A DNA stretch of 64,000 bases from Gammaproteobacteria bacterium RIFCSPHIGHO2_02_FULL_42_43 (GCA_001801425.1 MGXR01000013.1:124001-188000); one strand, 5' to 3'; positions 1-8,698 are shown, numbered from the stretch's first letter. A program made the numbers and translations. Notes: generated by a model not told the origin, from the sequence alone.

Positions 1-167
1 ACATTGCGCTTGACACCATCCAAGCGCTGGGCGGAAATGGTTATCTCAATGACTACCCTGCCGGCAGATTATTACGCGATGCGAAATTATATGAAATTGG
101 TGCGGGCACATCTGAAATACGAGAAATCGTGATTGCGCGCGAACTTACCAAGGAAAAAAATGAGTGA
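1..167 (+). CDS. liuA: Isovaleryl-CoA dehydrogenase, C-terminal end (partial)
   Basis: Only the last 54 codons are inside the window; the reading frame begins at base 3 and stops with TGA at 165-167. The translation carries the C-terminal acyl-CoA dehydrogenase signature, including [13 protein letters not shown] and the segment [12 protein letters not shown], where the flavin-binding and active-site region of isovaleryl-CoA dehydrogenases lies. The enzyme oxidises isovaleryl-CoA to 3-methylcrotonyl-CoA in leucine breakdown. The following genes (thiolase, methylcrotonyl-CoA carboxylase beta, methylglutaconyl-CoA hydratase) support isovaleryl-CoA over other acyl-CoA substrates. The next gene starts inside it, 8 bases overlapping. 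The specific substrate is inferred mainly from context. Confidence 0.85.
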   Translation, partial: IALDTIQALGGNGYLNDYPAGRLLRDAKLYEIGAGTSEIREIVIARELTKEKNE

Positions 168-1311
168 TGCAGTCGTCATTATTAGCGCCAAACGCACACC
201 GATGGGAAATTTCGGTGGTGCCTACAAAGAAATTGCAGCGCCATTGCTCGGTGCGCATGCAATCAAAGCGGTGATGGAAGAAACTGCATTGTCTGCAAAA
301 AAAATTGACGCCGTGTACATGGGTTGCGTGTTAACTGCGGGGCTCGGACAAGCGCCGGCAAGACAAGCGGCACACCACGCACAATTATCGGATCACACAC
401 CTTGCGTTACCATCAATAAAATGTGCGGATCTGGCATGCAAAGTGTGATTTATGCGGTACATGAAATTGCTGCCGGTGTTGCGGATATTATCATTGCAGG
501 CGGAATGGAAAATATGTCGCGCGCTCCATATTTATTGCCCGGCGCGAGATTTGGTTATCGTTTTGGAAATGCAATTACCGAAGATCATCTCTTGCTAGAT
601 GGTTTAACCAACGCATACGATGATCACTTAAGCATGGGGCAAATTGCCGAAATCGCCGTGAAAAAATTTCATTTCGATCGGAAAATGCAGGATGATTTTG
701 CAATTGAATCCATACAACGCGCGAAAAAAGCAACGGAATCCGGTTTATTTCGCGATGAAATTGCGCCTTATCTTATTTCCAGTGATGAAGGCATTGCCAA
801 AGCGAACTTAGAAAAAATTCCACAATTAAAACCATCATTTGCAAAAGATGGCACCATCACCGCAGCCAACGCGAGCAGTATTTCAGATGGTGCTGCCGCA
901 TTATTATTAATGCGTGCATCCATTGCTGAAAAAAATAAACTAACACCAATTGCCAAAATAATTGGTGATGTAGTTGTGGCCACACGATCGGATTGTTTTC
1001 CAGAAGCGCCCATCACTGCCATTGAAACGCTGCTGAAAAAAATTAATTGGACAATCGACACAGTGGATTTATTTGAAATCAACGAAGCATTTGCTGCAGT
1101 AACGATGGCCGCGATGAAAACATTATCCATTCCCCACGGCAAAGTGAATGTACACGGTGGCGCTTGTATTTTGGGGCATCCGATTGGTGCATCCGGTGCG
1201 CGAATTTTAGTAACATTAATTCACGCATTAAAACAGCAACACAAAAAACGCGGCATCGCAACCATTTGCATTGGTGGCGGCGAAGCAGCAGCGATTGCCA
1301 TTGAGGTATAA
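160..1311 (+). CDS. Acetyl-CoA C-acetyltransferase (thiolase)
   Basis: A 383-residue thiolase of the biosynthetic/acetoacetyl-CoA type. Visible catalytic elements are the nucleophilic cysteine in NKMCGSG (about Cys89), the [10 protein letters not shown] block with His340, and the second cysteine in [10 protein letters not shown] (about Cys370). The chosen ATG at 160 lies behind an AAGGA ribosome-binding site and matches thiolase N-termini ([14 protein letters not shown]); an upstream in-frame start at 133 would add nine residues encoded inside the preceding dehydrogenase gene and is not preferred. It overlaps the acyl-CoA dehydrogenase stop. In a leucine pathway it would split acetoacetyl-CoA or form it for other uses; substrate is inferred. 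Confidence 0.93.
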   Translation: MSDAVVIISAKRTPMGNFGGAYKEIAAPLLGAHAIKAVMEETALSAKKIDAVYMGCVLTAGLGQAPARQAAHHAQLSDHTPCVTINKMCGSGMQSVIYAVHEIAAGVADIIIAGGMENMSRAPYLLPGARFGYRFGNAITEDHLLLDGLTNAYDDHLSMGQIAEIAVKKFHFDRKMQDDFAIESIQRAKKATESGLFRDEIAPYLISSDEGIAKANLEKIPQLKPSFAKDGTITAANASSISDGAAALLLMRASIAEKNKLTPIAKIIGDVVVATRSDCFPEAPITAIETLLKKINWTIDTVDLFEINEAFAAVTMAAMKTLSIPHGKVNVHGGACILGHPIGASGARILVTLIHALKQQHKKRGIATICIGGGEAAAIAIEV

Positions 1312-1317
1312 CGCCAC

Positions 1318-2901
1318 ATGCCGTTCGTCACAAAAATAGATAAAAACAGCGACGAATTTCAACGTAATTATTTTGCGATGAAAAAACGCTGCGAATCACT
1401 CTCTGCTATTTTAAATGAAATCACGCAATCCAAAAAAGCAACGTCACAAAAATTATTACCGCGCGACCGTATCGCGTATTTAATCGATAAAAACACCACT
1501 TTTTTTGAATTATCCACACTCGCGGGATTTCATTTGTATGATGATCCCACGCCGGCCGGTGGTGTCATCACCGGCATCGGAAAAATTTCTGGCGTTGATT
1601 GCATGATGGTCGTAAACGATTACACCGTCAAAGGCGGCACGTATTATCCCATCACCGCCAAAAAACATTTGCGTGCGCAACAAATTGCATTTGAAAATCG
1701 TTTACCCTGTGTTTATTTGGTGGATTCAGGTGGCGCATTTTTACCGATGCAAGATCAAGTATTCCCCGATCGCGAACATTTTGGCCGCATTTTTTATTGG
1801 CAAGCGAATTTATCGGCAAATAATATTCCGCAAATTGCTGTCGTCATGGGTTCATGCACGGCGGGTGGTGCGTATGTGCCTGCCATGGCGGATGAATCGA
1901 TCATGGTAAAAAATCAAGCGACTATTTTTTTGGGTGGACCACCCCTCGTGAAGGCGGCCACTGGCGAAGTTGTTGACGCGGAATCATTGGGCGGCGCTGA
2001 AACACATTGCCGAATGTCCGGCGTTTCCGATCATTATGCTGAAGATGACAAACACGCATTAGATATCGCCAAAAAATGTGTTGCCAATTTAAATCGTCCA
2101 TCCCCTTATTTTTCTCCTGTCAGAAAAAGTGAGGAACCGCTCTACTCTTCGGATGAATTATTGGGATTAATTCCAACAGACACGCGACATTTAGTGGACA
2201 TGCGCGAAATGATTGCACGCATTGTAGACGCATCTGAATTTGATGAATTTAAAACATTGTATGGCGCAACATTGTTGTGTGGATTTGCGCATTTGGGCGG
2301 ATATCTTGTTGGCATCATTGCAAACAACGGCATTTTATTTTCGGAATCCGCCGAAAAAGGAACGCATTTTATCGAGCTTTGTTCCAAACGCAAAATTCCG
2401 CTGATATTTTTGCAAAATATCACGGGGTTTATGGTGGGAAAAAAAGTGGAAGAAAAAGGAATCACCAAAGATGGCGCTAAAATGGTAATGGCGGTTGCCA
2501 ACAGTCGCGTTCCCAAACTCACGGTGATTGTTGGCGGTAGTTTTGGCGCAGGAAATTATGCAATGTGTGGGCGTGCGTACGATCCGCGTTTTTTGTGGAT
2601 GTGGCCAAATGCACGCATTAGCGTCATGGGCGGCGAACAAGCGGCGAAAGTATTGGCGGATATCAAAGCACAAAAATTATTGAAACAACAAAAAAACTGG
2701 GATGAATCAGAAAAAAATATTTTTATGCAAAATATGCGGGATCAATACGATCAACAAGGTAATCCTTTTTATGCGAGCGCGCGATTGTGGGATGACGGTG
2801 TTATTCAACCAACAGAAACACGCAGCACACTAATTCGCGCTTTATCCATCACGGCGAATGCGCCCATTCACGACACCAACTTCGGGATATTCAGGATGTA
2901 G
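1318..2901 (+). CDS. liuB: Methylcrotonyl-CoA carboxylase, carboxyltransferase (beta) subunit
   Basis: A 527-residue acyl-CoA carboxyltransferase. The protein has the two crotonase-like halves of the biotin-dependent carboxyltransferase beta family, with typical blocks such as [15 protein letters not shown], the [14 protein letters not shown] segment and [20 protein letters not shown], which are characteristic of methylcrotonyl-CoA carboxylase rather than propionyl-CoA carboxylase. It would transfer CO2 from biotin to 3-methylcrotonyl-CoA, giving 3-methylglutaconyl-CoA. Six bases separate it from the thiolase gene and three from the hydratase gene, so the group is one operon. The biotin-carrying alpha subunit (liuD/mccA) and HMG-CoA lyase (liuE) are not in this window; they must lie elsewhere for the pathway to be complete. 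Confidence 0.93.
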   Translation: MPFVTKIDKNSDEFQRNYFAMKKRCESLSAILNEITQSKKATSQKLLPRDRIAYLIDKNTTFFELSTLAGFHLYDDPTPAGGVITGIGKISGVDCMMVVNDYTVKGGTYYPITAKKHLRAQQIAFENRLPCVYLVDSGGAFLPMQDQVFPDREHFGRIFYWQANLSANNIPQIAVVMGSCTAGGAYVPAMADESIMVKNQATIFLGGPPLVKAATGEVVDAESLGGAETHCRMSGVSDHYAEDDKHALDIAKKCVANLNRPSPYFSPVRKSEEPLYSSDELLGLIPTDTRHLVDMREMIARIVDASEFDEFKTLYGATLLCGFAHLGGYLVGIIANNGILFSESAEKGTHFIELCSKRKIPLIFLQNITGFMVGKKVEEKGITKDGAKMVMAVANSRVPKLTVIVGGSFGAGNYAMCGRAYDPRFLWMWPNARISVMGGEQAAKVLADIKAQKLLKQQKNWDESEKNIFMQNMRDQYDQQGNPFYASARLWDDGVIQPTETRSTLIRALSITANAPIHDTNFGIFRM

Positions 2902-2904
2902 TTT

Positions 2905-3651
2905 ATGCTGGAAACATCGATAAAAAATAAACTCGGATTTATCACGCTGAATCATCCCAAAAAAAATAATGCGCTCAGTCCAGCGCTTCGAAATGCCCTC
3001 ATCGAAGCACTTCATCAAATGGGAAATGATGACACAGTACACGTTATTATTTTGCACAGCAACGGTAAAAATTTTTGTGCGGGTGCGGATTTATCAAACA
3101 TGCTCGATGTTGCGCAAAAAAGTTTGGACGATAATTTGAAAGATGCGCATCATTTTGCAACCCTGTTTCATCAATTGCATTCTTGCTCGAAGCCCACCAT
3201 TGCTTGCGCGCAAGGAAAAATTATGGGTGGCGGCATTGGATTGCTTGCTGCGTGTGATATCGTAGTTTCCGAAGAAAATGCCGAATTTTGTTTTTCAGAA
3301 GTAAAATTGGGTTTGGTCCCCGCTACCATTACCCCCTTTGTGTTGAATAAAATATCTGTGCAAATGGCAAAATATTTAATGCTGACAGCAGAATGGTTTG
3401 ATGCAAAAAAAGCGAAGGAAATTGGATTGGTGGATCATATTTGCGATACACATGCGATTGATCTTGCGATTCGGCTTGCGCAACAATTATTGGAAAACGA
3501 TCAGCTGGCCATGCAAACCATTAAAAAATGGCTGCAAACGTTGCGGCCCATCTCAACAGCAGCGCTCAATCAAGGCGCGTCACTCTTGTCGCAAATTCGC
3601 AGCACGCAAAGAACGCAAAAAAGAATTCAGGGGTTTTTGGATAGCAGGTGA
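2905..3651 (+). CDS. liuC: Methylglutaconyl-CoA hydratase (enoyl-CoA hydratase family)
   Basis: A 248-residue crotonase-fold protein. The oxyanion-hole segments NGKNFCAGADLS and GKIMGGGIGLLAACD and the SEVKLGLVPATITPFV block match the LiuC/AUH-type hydratases that act after methylcrotonyl-CoA carboxylase. It would hydrate 3-methylglutaconyl-CoA to HMG-CoA. The start ATG lies three bases after the liuB stop. It is the last gene of the operon visible here: immediately downstream comes repeat DNA and then an opposing gene. The specific substrate is inferred from operon context and the VPATITPFV block. Confidence 0.87.
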   Translation: MLETSIKNKLGFITLNHPKKNNALSPALRNALIEALHQMGNDDTVHVIILHSNGKNFCAGADLSNMLDVAQKSLDDNLKDAHHFATLFHQLHSCSKPTIACAQGKIMGGGIGLLAACDIVVSEENAEFCFSEVKLGLVPATITPFVLNKISVQMAKYLMLTAEWFDAKKAKEIGLVDHICDTHAIDLAIRLAQQLLENDQLAMQTIKKWLQTLRPISTAALNQGASLLSQIRSTQRTQKRIQGFLDSR

Positions 3652-3664
3652 GGAGGCCTCAATA

Positions 3665-3858
3665 CACTCGCTACCGCTCGTGTCTGTGTCCTGATTTATT
3701 TTCGCCATTTTTTGGACAGAGACGCGAGCGGTAGCGAGCTGTCAGTACGCCTATGTCCCGTTTGTTGGACAGAGACGCGAGTGGTAGCGAGCTGTCAGTA
3801 CGCCTATGTCCCGTTTTTTGGACAGAGACGCGAGCGGTAGCGAGCTGTCAGTACGCCT
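3665..3858. repeat. Family A palindromic repeat: one inverted copy plus three 53-bp tandem units
   Basis: One copy reads ACTCGCTACCGCTCGTGTCT (from 3666). It is followed in inverse orientation by units starting with GGACAGAGACGCGAGCGGTA at 3714, 3767 and 3820, spaced exactly 53 bases. The last unit runs up to and includes the reverse-strand stop codon of proS, so the array separates two convergent genes. Facing copies could form a strong hairpin and stop transcription from both sides (inference). Other copies of the core occur near 15.35, 37.1-37.3, 46.2 and 46.7 kb. Confidence 0.9.
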
Positions 3859-5347
3859 TCGCAAAAATAATTTTCTTGCAAGATTCACGGCCCGTAAAAA
3901 TACACTTGCCAGAATTATTTTCTTGATGCAGCGGAATACATCTCGCACTCACTTTCAGTGGTTTAACATATTCATCAACGGACACATGATCCGCGGCGTA
4001 ACACGTCACAAAACCACTATTGATTTTTTCATCTGTGTTAAAGCATTGCTGGAATTCACGCAATGTTTTTACTTCACGTATATTACTGTCTCTATATTTT
4101 TTTGCTTTATCAAATAAACGCGCTTGCATGTCTTGCAAGATAGTTGTGATGGTTTCAATGAATGCATTGCAAAGCAACGTTGTCTTTTCTTTGGGGGAAT
4201 GATCACGACGACATACCACTACGCTGTCACTTGCTACATCACGCGGACCAATTTCTAAGCGCACCGGAACACCTTTTTTAATCCACTGCCAACTTTTTTC
4301 TCCGCCGCGCATATCACGATCATCAATTTGAACACGAATCGACTGACCATCAAATTCTTTTTTGTTCAGCGTTTTTTTCAGCCGCTCGCAATAAGCAAGC
4401 ACCGTCTGACGATCCGCGTCATTTTTATAAATCGGTAAGATCACCACGTGTTGTGGTGCTACTCGAGGCGGCAACACCAATCCATCATCATCGCTGTGTG
4501 TCATGATCAACCCACCGATGAGACGCGTGGACACACCCCACGATGTTGTCCACACGTGTTTGATCTCGCCTGCTTGATCGCTGAATTTAATATCATACGC
4601 TTTCGCAAACGTTTGTCCTAAAAAATGCGAAGTACCTGCTTGCAATGCTTTGCCGTCTTGCATCATCGCTTCAATGCAATAAGTGGAAATAGCGCCGGGA
4701 AATCGCTCACTTTCTGTTTTTTCGCCTTTGATCACCGGCATCGCAAGAATATTTTCTGAAAATTCTGCATACAAATCTAAAATATCCAGCGTTTCTTTTA
4801 CCGCTTCTTGCGATGTTGCATGCGCGGTGTGACCTTCTTGCCACAAAAATTCAGATGTTCTTAAAAATAAACGCGTGCGCATTTCCCAGCGCATCACATT
4901 GGCCCACTGATTGATAAGCACCGGCAAATCGCGATGCGAACCTATCCACTTCGCATACATCGCCCCGATCATGGTTTCGCTGGTTGGGCGAATAACGAAC
5001 GGTTCTTCTAATTCGCCATCGGGCTTAAGACCACCTTTGCCGTTACTCACCAAACGATGATGCGTCACCACCGCGCATTCTTTCGCAAAACCTTCAATGT
5101 GTTTGGCTTCTTTTTCCAATTGGCCAAGTGGGATCAGCAAAGGAAAATACGCATTGACGTGACCCGTTGCTTTGAGGCGCTTGTCTAACTCAAATTGAAT
5201 ATTTTCCCAAATCGCATAGCCCCAGGGTTTTATCACCATGCATCCGCGCGTCGGTGAGTTTTCAGCAAGTTCAGCTGCAGCGATCACCTGTTGATACCAT
5301 TCTGGATAATCTTCTGCGCGTGTGGGTTTGATGGCTGATTCATTCAT
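3848..5347 (-). CDS. proS: Prolyl-tRNA synthetase, eukaryote/archaeon-like type
   Basis: A 499-residue class II synthetase that charges tRNA-Pro. Features of the short eukaryote/archaeon-like ProRS are visible: RPTSETMIGAMYAKW, the motif 2 region RTRLFLRTSEFLWQEGHTAH, a motif 3 region with THSDDDGLVLPPR, and a C-terminal extension ending FAKAY. No ~180-residue editing insertion lies between motifs 2 and 3, unlike the usual bacterial enzyme. Start ATG at 5347 has AGGTG nine bases upstream. The stop codon lies in the first bases of repeat family A. A small lipoprotein gene lies 23 bases upstream on the same strand. Cysteines near the end (RCIPL..., GKCIFTGRESC) resemble a reduced version of the family's C-terminal zinc module. 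Confidence 0.95.
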   Translation of the reverse strand: MNESAIKPTRAEDYPEWYQQVIAAAELAENSPTRGCMVIKPWGYAIWENIQFELDKRLKATGHVNAYFPLLIPLGQLEKEAKHIEGFAKECAVVTHHRLVSNGKGGLKPDGELEEPFVIRPTSETMIGAMYAKWIGSHRDLPVLINQWANVMRWEMRTRLFLRTSEFLWQEGHTAHATSQEAVKETLDILDLYAEFSENILAMPVIKGEKTESERFPGAISTYCIEAMMQDGKALQAGTSHFLGQTFAKAYDIKFSDQAGEIKHVWTTSWGVSTRLIGGLIMTHSDDDGLVLPPRVAPQHVVILPIYKNDADRQTVLAYCERLKKTLNKKEFDGQSIRVQIDDRDMRGGEKSWQWIKKGVPVRLEIGPRDVASDSVVVCRRDHSPKEKTTLLCNAFIETITTILQDMQARLFDKAKKYRDSNIREVKTLREFQQCFNTDEKINSGFVTCYAADHVSVDEYVKPLKVSARCIPLHQENNSGKCIFTGRESCKKIIFAKAY

Positions 5348-5370
5348 GGCGTTAACACCTAATTAGCTGG

Positions 5371-5655
5371 TTAATGATAGCGACAATCGACAAATTCGCA
5401 ACGAAATTTATTCGAACCAAATTGCTTGTCTGCCATACATGCGTCATACGCCTTGTCGATGGCTTTTTCGCGCAACAGGTCAACACCTTCAAAATATCGG
5501 CCACCGCTATTCATCGGCTCATAATAACAACGATAGGTGCCATGACTAAAGTGCGACGTGTTTTGTTGGAATTCCTCACAGGCAGGCAGCATGGCAAAGC
5601 ATACAGCCAATGCTACAATCAAAGTCATCTTGATGAAATTCGGGGTATAATTCAT
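5371..5655 (-). CDS. Small putative lipoprotein, function unknown
   Basis: A 94-residue protein with an N-terminal hydrophobic signal (TLIVALAVCFAMLPAC). The LPAC lipobox would put the lipidated cysteine at residue 26. The mature part is short, acidic to neutral, and contains three further cysteines (RCYYEP, DACMAD, RCEFVDC) that could form disulphides in the periplasm. I do not recognise a family. It precedes proS by 23 bases on the same strand and may share its transcript. The proline before Ala-Cys is unusual for a lipobox, so lipidation is probable, not certain. Confidence 0.6.
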   Translation of the reverse strand: MNYTPNFIKMTLIVALAVCFAMLPACEEFQQNTSHFSHGTYRCYYEPMNSGGRYFEGVDLLREKAIDKAYDACMADKQFGSNKFRCEFVDCRYH

Positions 5656-5657
5656 TC

Positions 5658-5745
5658 TGTGATTGTAACAGATTTCATAAAAAAGCGCCCAAAAGTGAGC
5701 GTTTTTATGGAAAGCTGATTAATTACTTGTGATTGTAACGATTTT
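5658..5745. promoter_or_regulatory. Intergenic region between divergent genes with hairpin and direct repeat
   Basis: Between the divergent lipoprotein (reverse) and 256-residue protein (forward) genes there are two copies of TGTGATTGTAAC (about 5658 and 5727). Between them lies an imperfect hairpin (AAGCGCCCA / TGAGCGTTT, about 5684-5704) with A/T runs on both sides. The repeated 12-mer could be an operator or part of promoters, and the hairpin resembles a terminator although no gene converges here. Function is a guess; the repeats themselves are directly visible. Confidence 0.3.
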
Positions 5746-5759
5746 TTAGGAGTACTGCT

Positions 5760-6530
5760 ATGCTGCAACTCGATCACCACTTTACCAGCACTTACGCGAA
5801 AAATTTAATCGCTGATTGGTCCCTGCTATCGCGCTTGATGGTGGAGCACACGCGGTGGATCAGAGATGTGATTCAAAAAAAGGAGGGGGCGCCTGCGATC
5901 TTATCGTCCATTCCTACCGATGTACAAATCGATGACGCGTTGAATGGTCCCTTGCATTCCTTTTTTCAATCACACGCTGATGCGTGGATACGGCTTTGCA
6001 AAATAGAGACGGCGCTTAACCTCAAAACAAATGAGATTTTCAAAGATGCGGATAAAACGATCGACATGACTTTTGGTATTGCGCAAACTGTTTTAGACAA
6101 AGCAGATCCTGCGGCTCTAAAAGAAAAACGCAAAAAATTAGAATCGCTCATGCAAACGCATCACAACGAATGGCTTGCGGCTATTACGGGATGGACGACA
6201 GCGTTACTGGAAGAATTTAAAAAAAATAATATTGCGCTCACGGATCTTGAGACCGCTGATTTTACAATGAATCAACCAAATTCCGAATTAAATACACGTT
6301 TTATTGATTTAAAGTTAACGCTGCCAAAATTATCCAAAGATAATTTTGATTTCGCGCAATATTTTATACTGAAATTAACATTGGCTTTACGCAGCTGCTT
6401 GAGTCGCCTACAACAACCGAGCAGCGAAAAAGATATCTACGATAAATTAAAATTATTTCAAAAAACACTTAAGTCAATTGCGCAGGCGAGTGAGGCCTTG
6501 GTTAAAAAACAAGGGGCGGCGTTGCAGTAA
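5760..6530 (+). CDS. Hypothetical alpha-helical protein
   Basis: A 256-residue protein that I do not recognise. It lacks signal peptide, membrane segments and cysteine-rich motifs. The composition is rich in Leu, Lys, Ala and Asp, and the spacing of hydrophobic residues suggests it is almost entirely helical, with several long amphipathic helices (for example residues 75-140 and 185-250). The overall look is vaguely phasin-like, but no diagnostic motif is present. The ATG has a clear AGGAG site eight bases upstream. It stands alone, divergent from the lipoprotein gene and followed by repeat family B. Codon use is like that of its neighbours. Confidence 0.7.
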   Translation: MLQLDHHFTSTYAKNLIADWSLLSRLMVEHTRWIRDVIQKKEGAPAILSSIPTDVQIDDALNGPLHSFFQSHADAWIRLCKIETALNLKTNEIFKDADKTIDMTFGIAQTVLDKADPAALKEKRKKLESLMQTHHNEWLAAITGWTTALLEEFKKNNIALTDLETADFTMNQPNSELNTRFIDLKLTLPKLSKDNFDFAQYFILKLTLALRSCLSRLQQPSSEKDIYDKLKLFQKTLKSIAQASEALVKKQGAALQ

Positions 6531-6538
6531 TCATTTTA

Positions 6539-6640
6539 TTCACGCACTTGGTCCGCTGCGCTCCCCGCGTGCTTCTGTGGGTTAATATATAAGAAGCACG
6601 CGCGAAGTGTTGCGTAGCAACACGGAGCAAGTGCGTCGCT
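6539..6640. repeat. Family B palindromic repeat (BIME-like), upstream of the transposase
   Basis: A roughly 100-bp palindromic unit. The left arm ACGCACTTGGTCCG...GCGTGCTTCT is answered by the right arm AGAAGCACGCGCG...CGGAGCAAGTGCGT. The centre is AT-rich (TTAATATATA). A second internal hairpin GTGTTGCGTAGCAACAC is visible within the right half. The same end sequences bound the larger cluster at 7208-7527, and the transposase gene sits between the two. Confidence 0.88.
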
Positions 6641-6686
6641 ACCACCACGGTATTGCAGTATTTTTTATTTTTGCTAATTTCTCTGA

Positions 6687-7202
6687 ATGCAAAAAAAATA
6701 TAAATTACCCTTCGCTTATTTTATTACTTTTAGAACCTACGGAAGTTGGCTACACGGAGATAAACGCACTAGCGTTAGCCGTGAAAATAATATTTTTGGT
6801 ACCCCTGTCATAAAGCCTAATCAGCTGTTAGAAAATAAAATGCACGCGGAGAAAAAACATGACAGCATTATTTTTAAAAAAACACATGCGGATACCATCT
6901 TGAATGCAATGGTAGCTGCATGTAATCACTATCGATGGCGATTGTATTCGTTGCATGTAAGATCGAATCACGTGCATTTAACAATTAGAGCAGATCGAAC
7001 GCCGGAACATATGATGACGCAACTAAAAGCGTATGCAACGAGATTTTTGCGAAAGCAACATGGGTTTTCAAAAACACAAAAAATTTGGTCGCGGCATGGA
7101 AGCACAAAATATCTTTGGACGGAGAAACAAGTGTATTTTTCAAGTAGGTATACAATTGAGTTTCAGGGACAAAAGATGGCGTATTATTGTAAGTTGATTT
7201 GA
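6687..7202 (+). CDS. REP-associated tyrosine transposase-like protein (Y1/HUH superfamily)
   Basis: A 171-residue member of the IS200/TnpA_REP (Y1_Tnp) superfamily. It shows the opening YFITFRTYGSWLHGD, the HUH metal-binding motif in RSNHVHLTI (His-Val-His), and the probable catalytic tyrosine in the helix LKAYATRFL. The C-terminal part SRHGSTKYLWTEKQVYF is also typical of this group, so the gene looks complete, not truncated. These proteins cut and join single-stranded DNA at palindromic REP sequences. Here it is bracketed within about 50 bases upstream and 5 bases downstream by family B palindromes, the expected arrangement of a RAYT with its REPs. No strong ribosome-binding site is seen; a GTG/TTG or other start nearby cannot be excluded. 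Confidence 0.85.
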   Translation: MQKKYKLPFAYFITFRTYGSWLHGDKRTSVSRENNIFGTPVIKPNQLLENKMHAEKKHDSIIFKKTHADTILNAMVAACNHYRWRLYSLHVRSNHVHLTIRADRTPEHMMTQLKAYATRFLRKQHGFSKTQKIWSRHGSTKYLWTEKQVYFSSRYTIEFQGQKMAYYCKLI

Positions 7203-7207
7203 TTGTA

Positions 7208-7527
7208 GTGACGCACTTGGTCCGCTTCGCTCCCCGCGTGCTTCTGTGTCAAATACTGTTACGCACTTGGTCCATCAAGATGATTTGCTTCGCAAATCTC
7301 GCTCGTTAACACTCGCGGCTCAGATCTTTTTTATTATCGCTTGCTAACGCGCGCGGCTCAGATCTTTTTCATTATCGCTTGCTAACGCGCGCGGCTCCTT
7401 GCTAATTTATGTACGCGCTGCTGATATATTAACCCTCAGAAGCACGCGCGTACATAGCAAGGAGCCGCGAGTGTTAACGAGCGAGATTTGCGAAGCAAAT
7501 CATCTTGACGGAGCAAGTGCGTCACAT
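7208..7527. repeat. Family B repeat cluster with a 50-bp near-perfect inverted repeat
   Basis: This 320-base stretch is one nested palindrome. Outer arms GACGCACTTGGTCCG and CGGAGCAAGTGCGTC bound the unit. Inside, 7272-7321 and 7462-7511 are inverted copies of each other with a single mismatch in 50 bases. The centre holds 38-bp tandem units containing GCTAACGCGCGCGGCTC (repeats begin at about 7317, 7355 and 7393). The last bases provide the stop codon of the SGNH-hydrolase gene on the reverse strand. The region otherwise holds no gene; short ORFs across it are translations of the palindromes. Confidence 0.92.
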
Positions 7528-8607
7528 CACCCTGCTAATCAACCACGGCTCAACCAAATTCGCAATTGTCTTCGCACCAAACGCATTGGGATGACCGTCG
7601 GCGGGTAATTGAAATGGTTTAGTGCCCACCGCTTTTTTAAATTGCGGCGCAATGTCGTAAAAAGAAATATGTTGCGCGCTAAAAAAAGTGGGGGCTTGTT
7701 TTAAAAACGCCTCAGTCGGATCGCTTGAATTTGGTTTATAAAATGCATTATATCCCGTTGTCACCACCAACAATTTTGCATGATGCGCTTTACACCACAT
7801 ATTGATTTGATAAAACAATGCGTTTCCCAACGCGACAGCATCTTTCAATTGTTCGGCAGAATACGGATGATTTCGTTGAAACACAGGCCACGGATGATGT
7901 AGATGCTGATGCGCATCCATGAACACCTGATTATCACGCGCATTCGCTTGCATGTGCACAAACACATTGCGTATCAATTGAAATAATTGCGAATGTTCAA
8001 GCAAATAATTATACCAATTATTTTTATCTAAAAAATTTTTAAGACGTGCATGCGGGAATGGATGAAAATGATCAACAATATCGTAGGAATTATTATTTTT
8101 AGTTCTAAAAATATCGAGCGCCACTGCGCGACCCACATCATCAGAATCCAAAAATACCAGAACGTATTTTGGATTAGTGCGCGCACCATATTGACGCAAA
8201 TAGCCTAAAAATTCTGCAAGCCCCCAATTTCCAGAACCCGCATTCAACAATTGATATTTATTTTTTCCAAAGTGTTGATCGAGTGATTGCTGCAACTGAT
8301 ACACGTACGTGTCATGAAATGATAAAAGCCATCCAAACGTCACACTATCACCTAACGCCAAAATATGCGTTACATTGGGATCCATTTTGGTGCCGCGCAA
8401 ACCCGGCGGATAAAAATGATAATGCACACTGTGCTGGGTGCCTTGTTGACAGGCAATCACACCATCGCTGCGATTCATCGCGTAACCCATCGAAGACAAT
8501 GCTTTGATCGAACCCGTCATTTGCTGAGGATAAAATGCACGCACCAACCCTTCTGATGCAAACAATGCAACGACAATCGCAATCACAATCAGAAAAAAAT
8601 TTTTCAT
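7522..8607 (-). CDS. Membrane-anchored SGNH/GDSL-family hydrolase-like protein
   Basis: A 361-residue protein beginning with an uncleaved-signal or anchor helix (FFLIVIAIVVALFASEGLV). The SGNH blocks are present: ILALGDSVTFG with the nucleophile at about Ser88, GSGNWG for the oxyanion region, and LPADGHPNAFG near the C-terminus with Asp337/His339. Such proteins remove or transfer acyl groups on glycans or lipids, outside the cytoplasm. It is the last gene of the carbamoyltransferase-SxtJ-DUF5989-SGNH group. ATG at 8607 has AGGTG in good spacing; a GTG three codons earlier is possible. Its stop codon lies in the edge of repeat B. The substrate cannot be told from sequence. Confidence 0.82.
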   Translation of the reverse strand: MKNFFLIVIAIVVALFASEGLVRAFYPQQMTGSIKALSSMGYAMNRSDGVIACQQGTQHSVHYHFYPPGLRGTKMDPNVTHILALGDSVTFGWLLSFHDTYVYQLQQSLDQHFGKNKYQLLNAGSGNWGLAEFLGYLRQYGARTNPKYVLVFLDSDDVGRAVALDIFRTKNNNSYDIVDHFHPFPHARLKNFLDKNNWYNYLLEHSQLFQLIRNVFVHMQANARDNQVFMDAHQHLHHPWPVFQRNHPYSAEQLKDAVALGNALFYQINMWCKAHHAKLLVVTTGYNAFYKPNSSDPTEAFLKQAPTFFSAQHISFYDIAPQFKKAVGTKPFQLPADGHPNAFGAKTIANLVEPWLISRVM

Positions 8608-8650
8608 CGACAACACCTATTTTATTACAATTTTCTTTTTACAAGTTGCT

Positions 8651-8680
8651 GGATACCGCGGTCAAGCCGCGGTATGACAA
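8651..8680. repeat. Family G short palindrome (GGATACCGCGG / CCGCGGTATGAC)
   Basis: The sequence ATACCGCGGTCAAGCCGCGG followed by TAT forms a near-perfect hairpin. It resembles a short palindrome that I recall from several intracellular bacteria (CTGGATNCCGCGGTCAAGCCGCGG type). It lies between the DUF5989 gene and the SGNH gene. A diverged copy occurs at 9238-9271. Confidence 0.7.
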
Positions 8681-8698
8681 GCGCGAATTGAATATTCC

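Noticed and set aside
3714-3858. CRISPR array (three regular repeats of 53 bp)
   Set aside because: The units are identical over nearly the full period, so there are no unique spacers, and no cas genes are near. It is a tandem palindromic repeat.
6607-6813. 68-codon forward frame upstream of the transposase
   Set aside because: It starts inside repeat B and overlaps the transposase in another frame; no coding signature.
7317-7400. Second CRISPR-like array (38-bp period)
   Set aside because: Adjacent units are the same throughout with no spacers; part of family B.
7399-7608. 69-codon forward frame
   Set aside because: It lies across the palindrome and antisense to the SGNH gene end.
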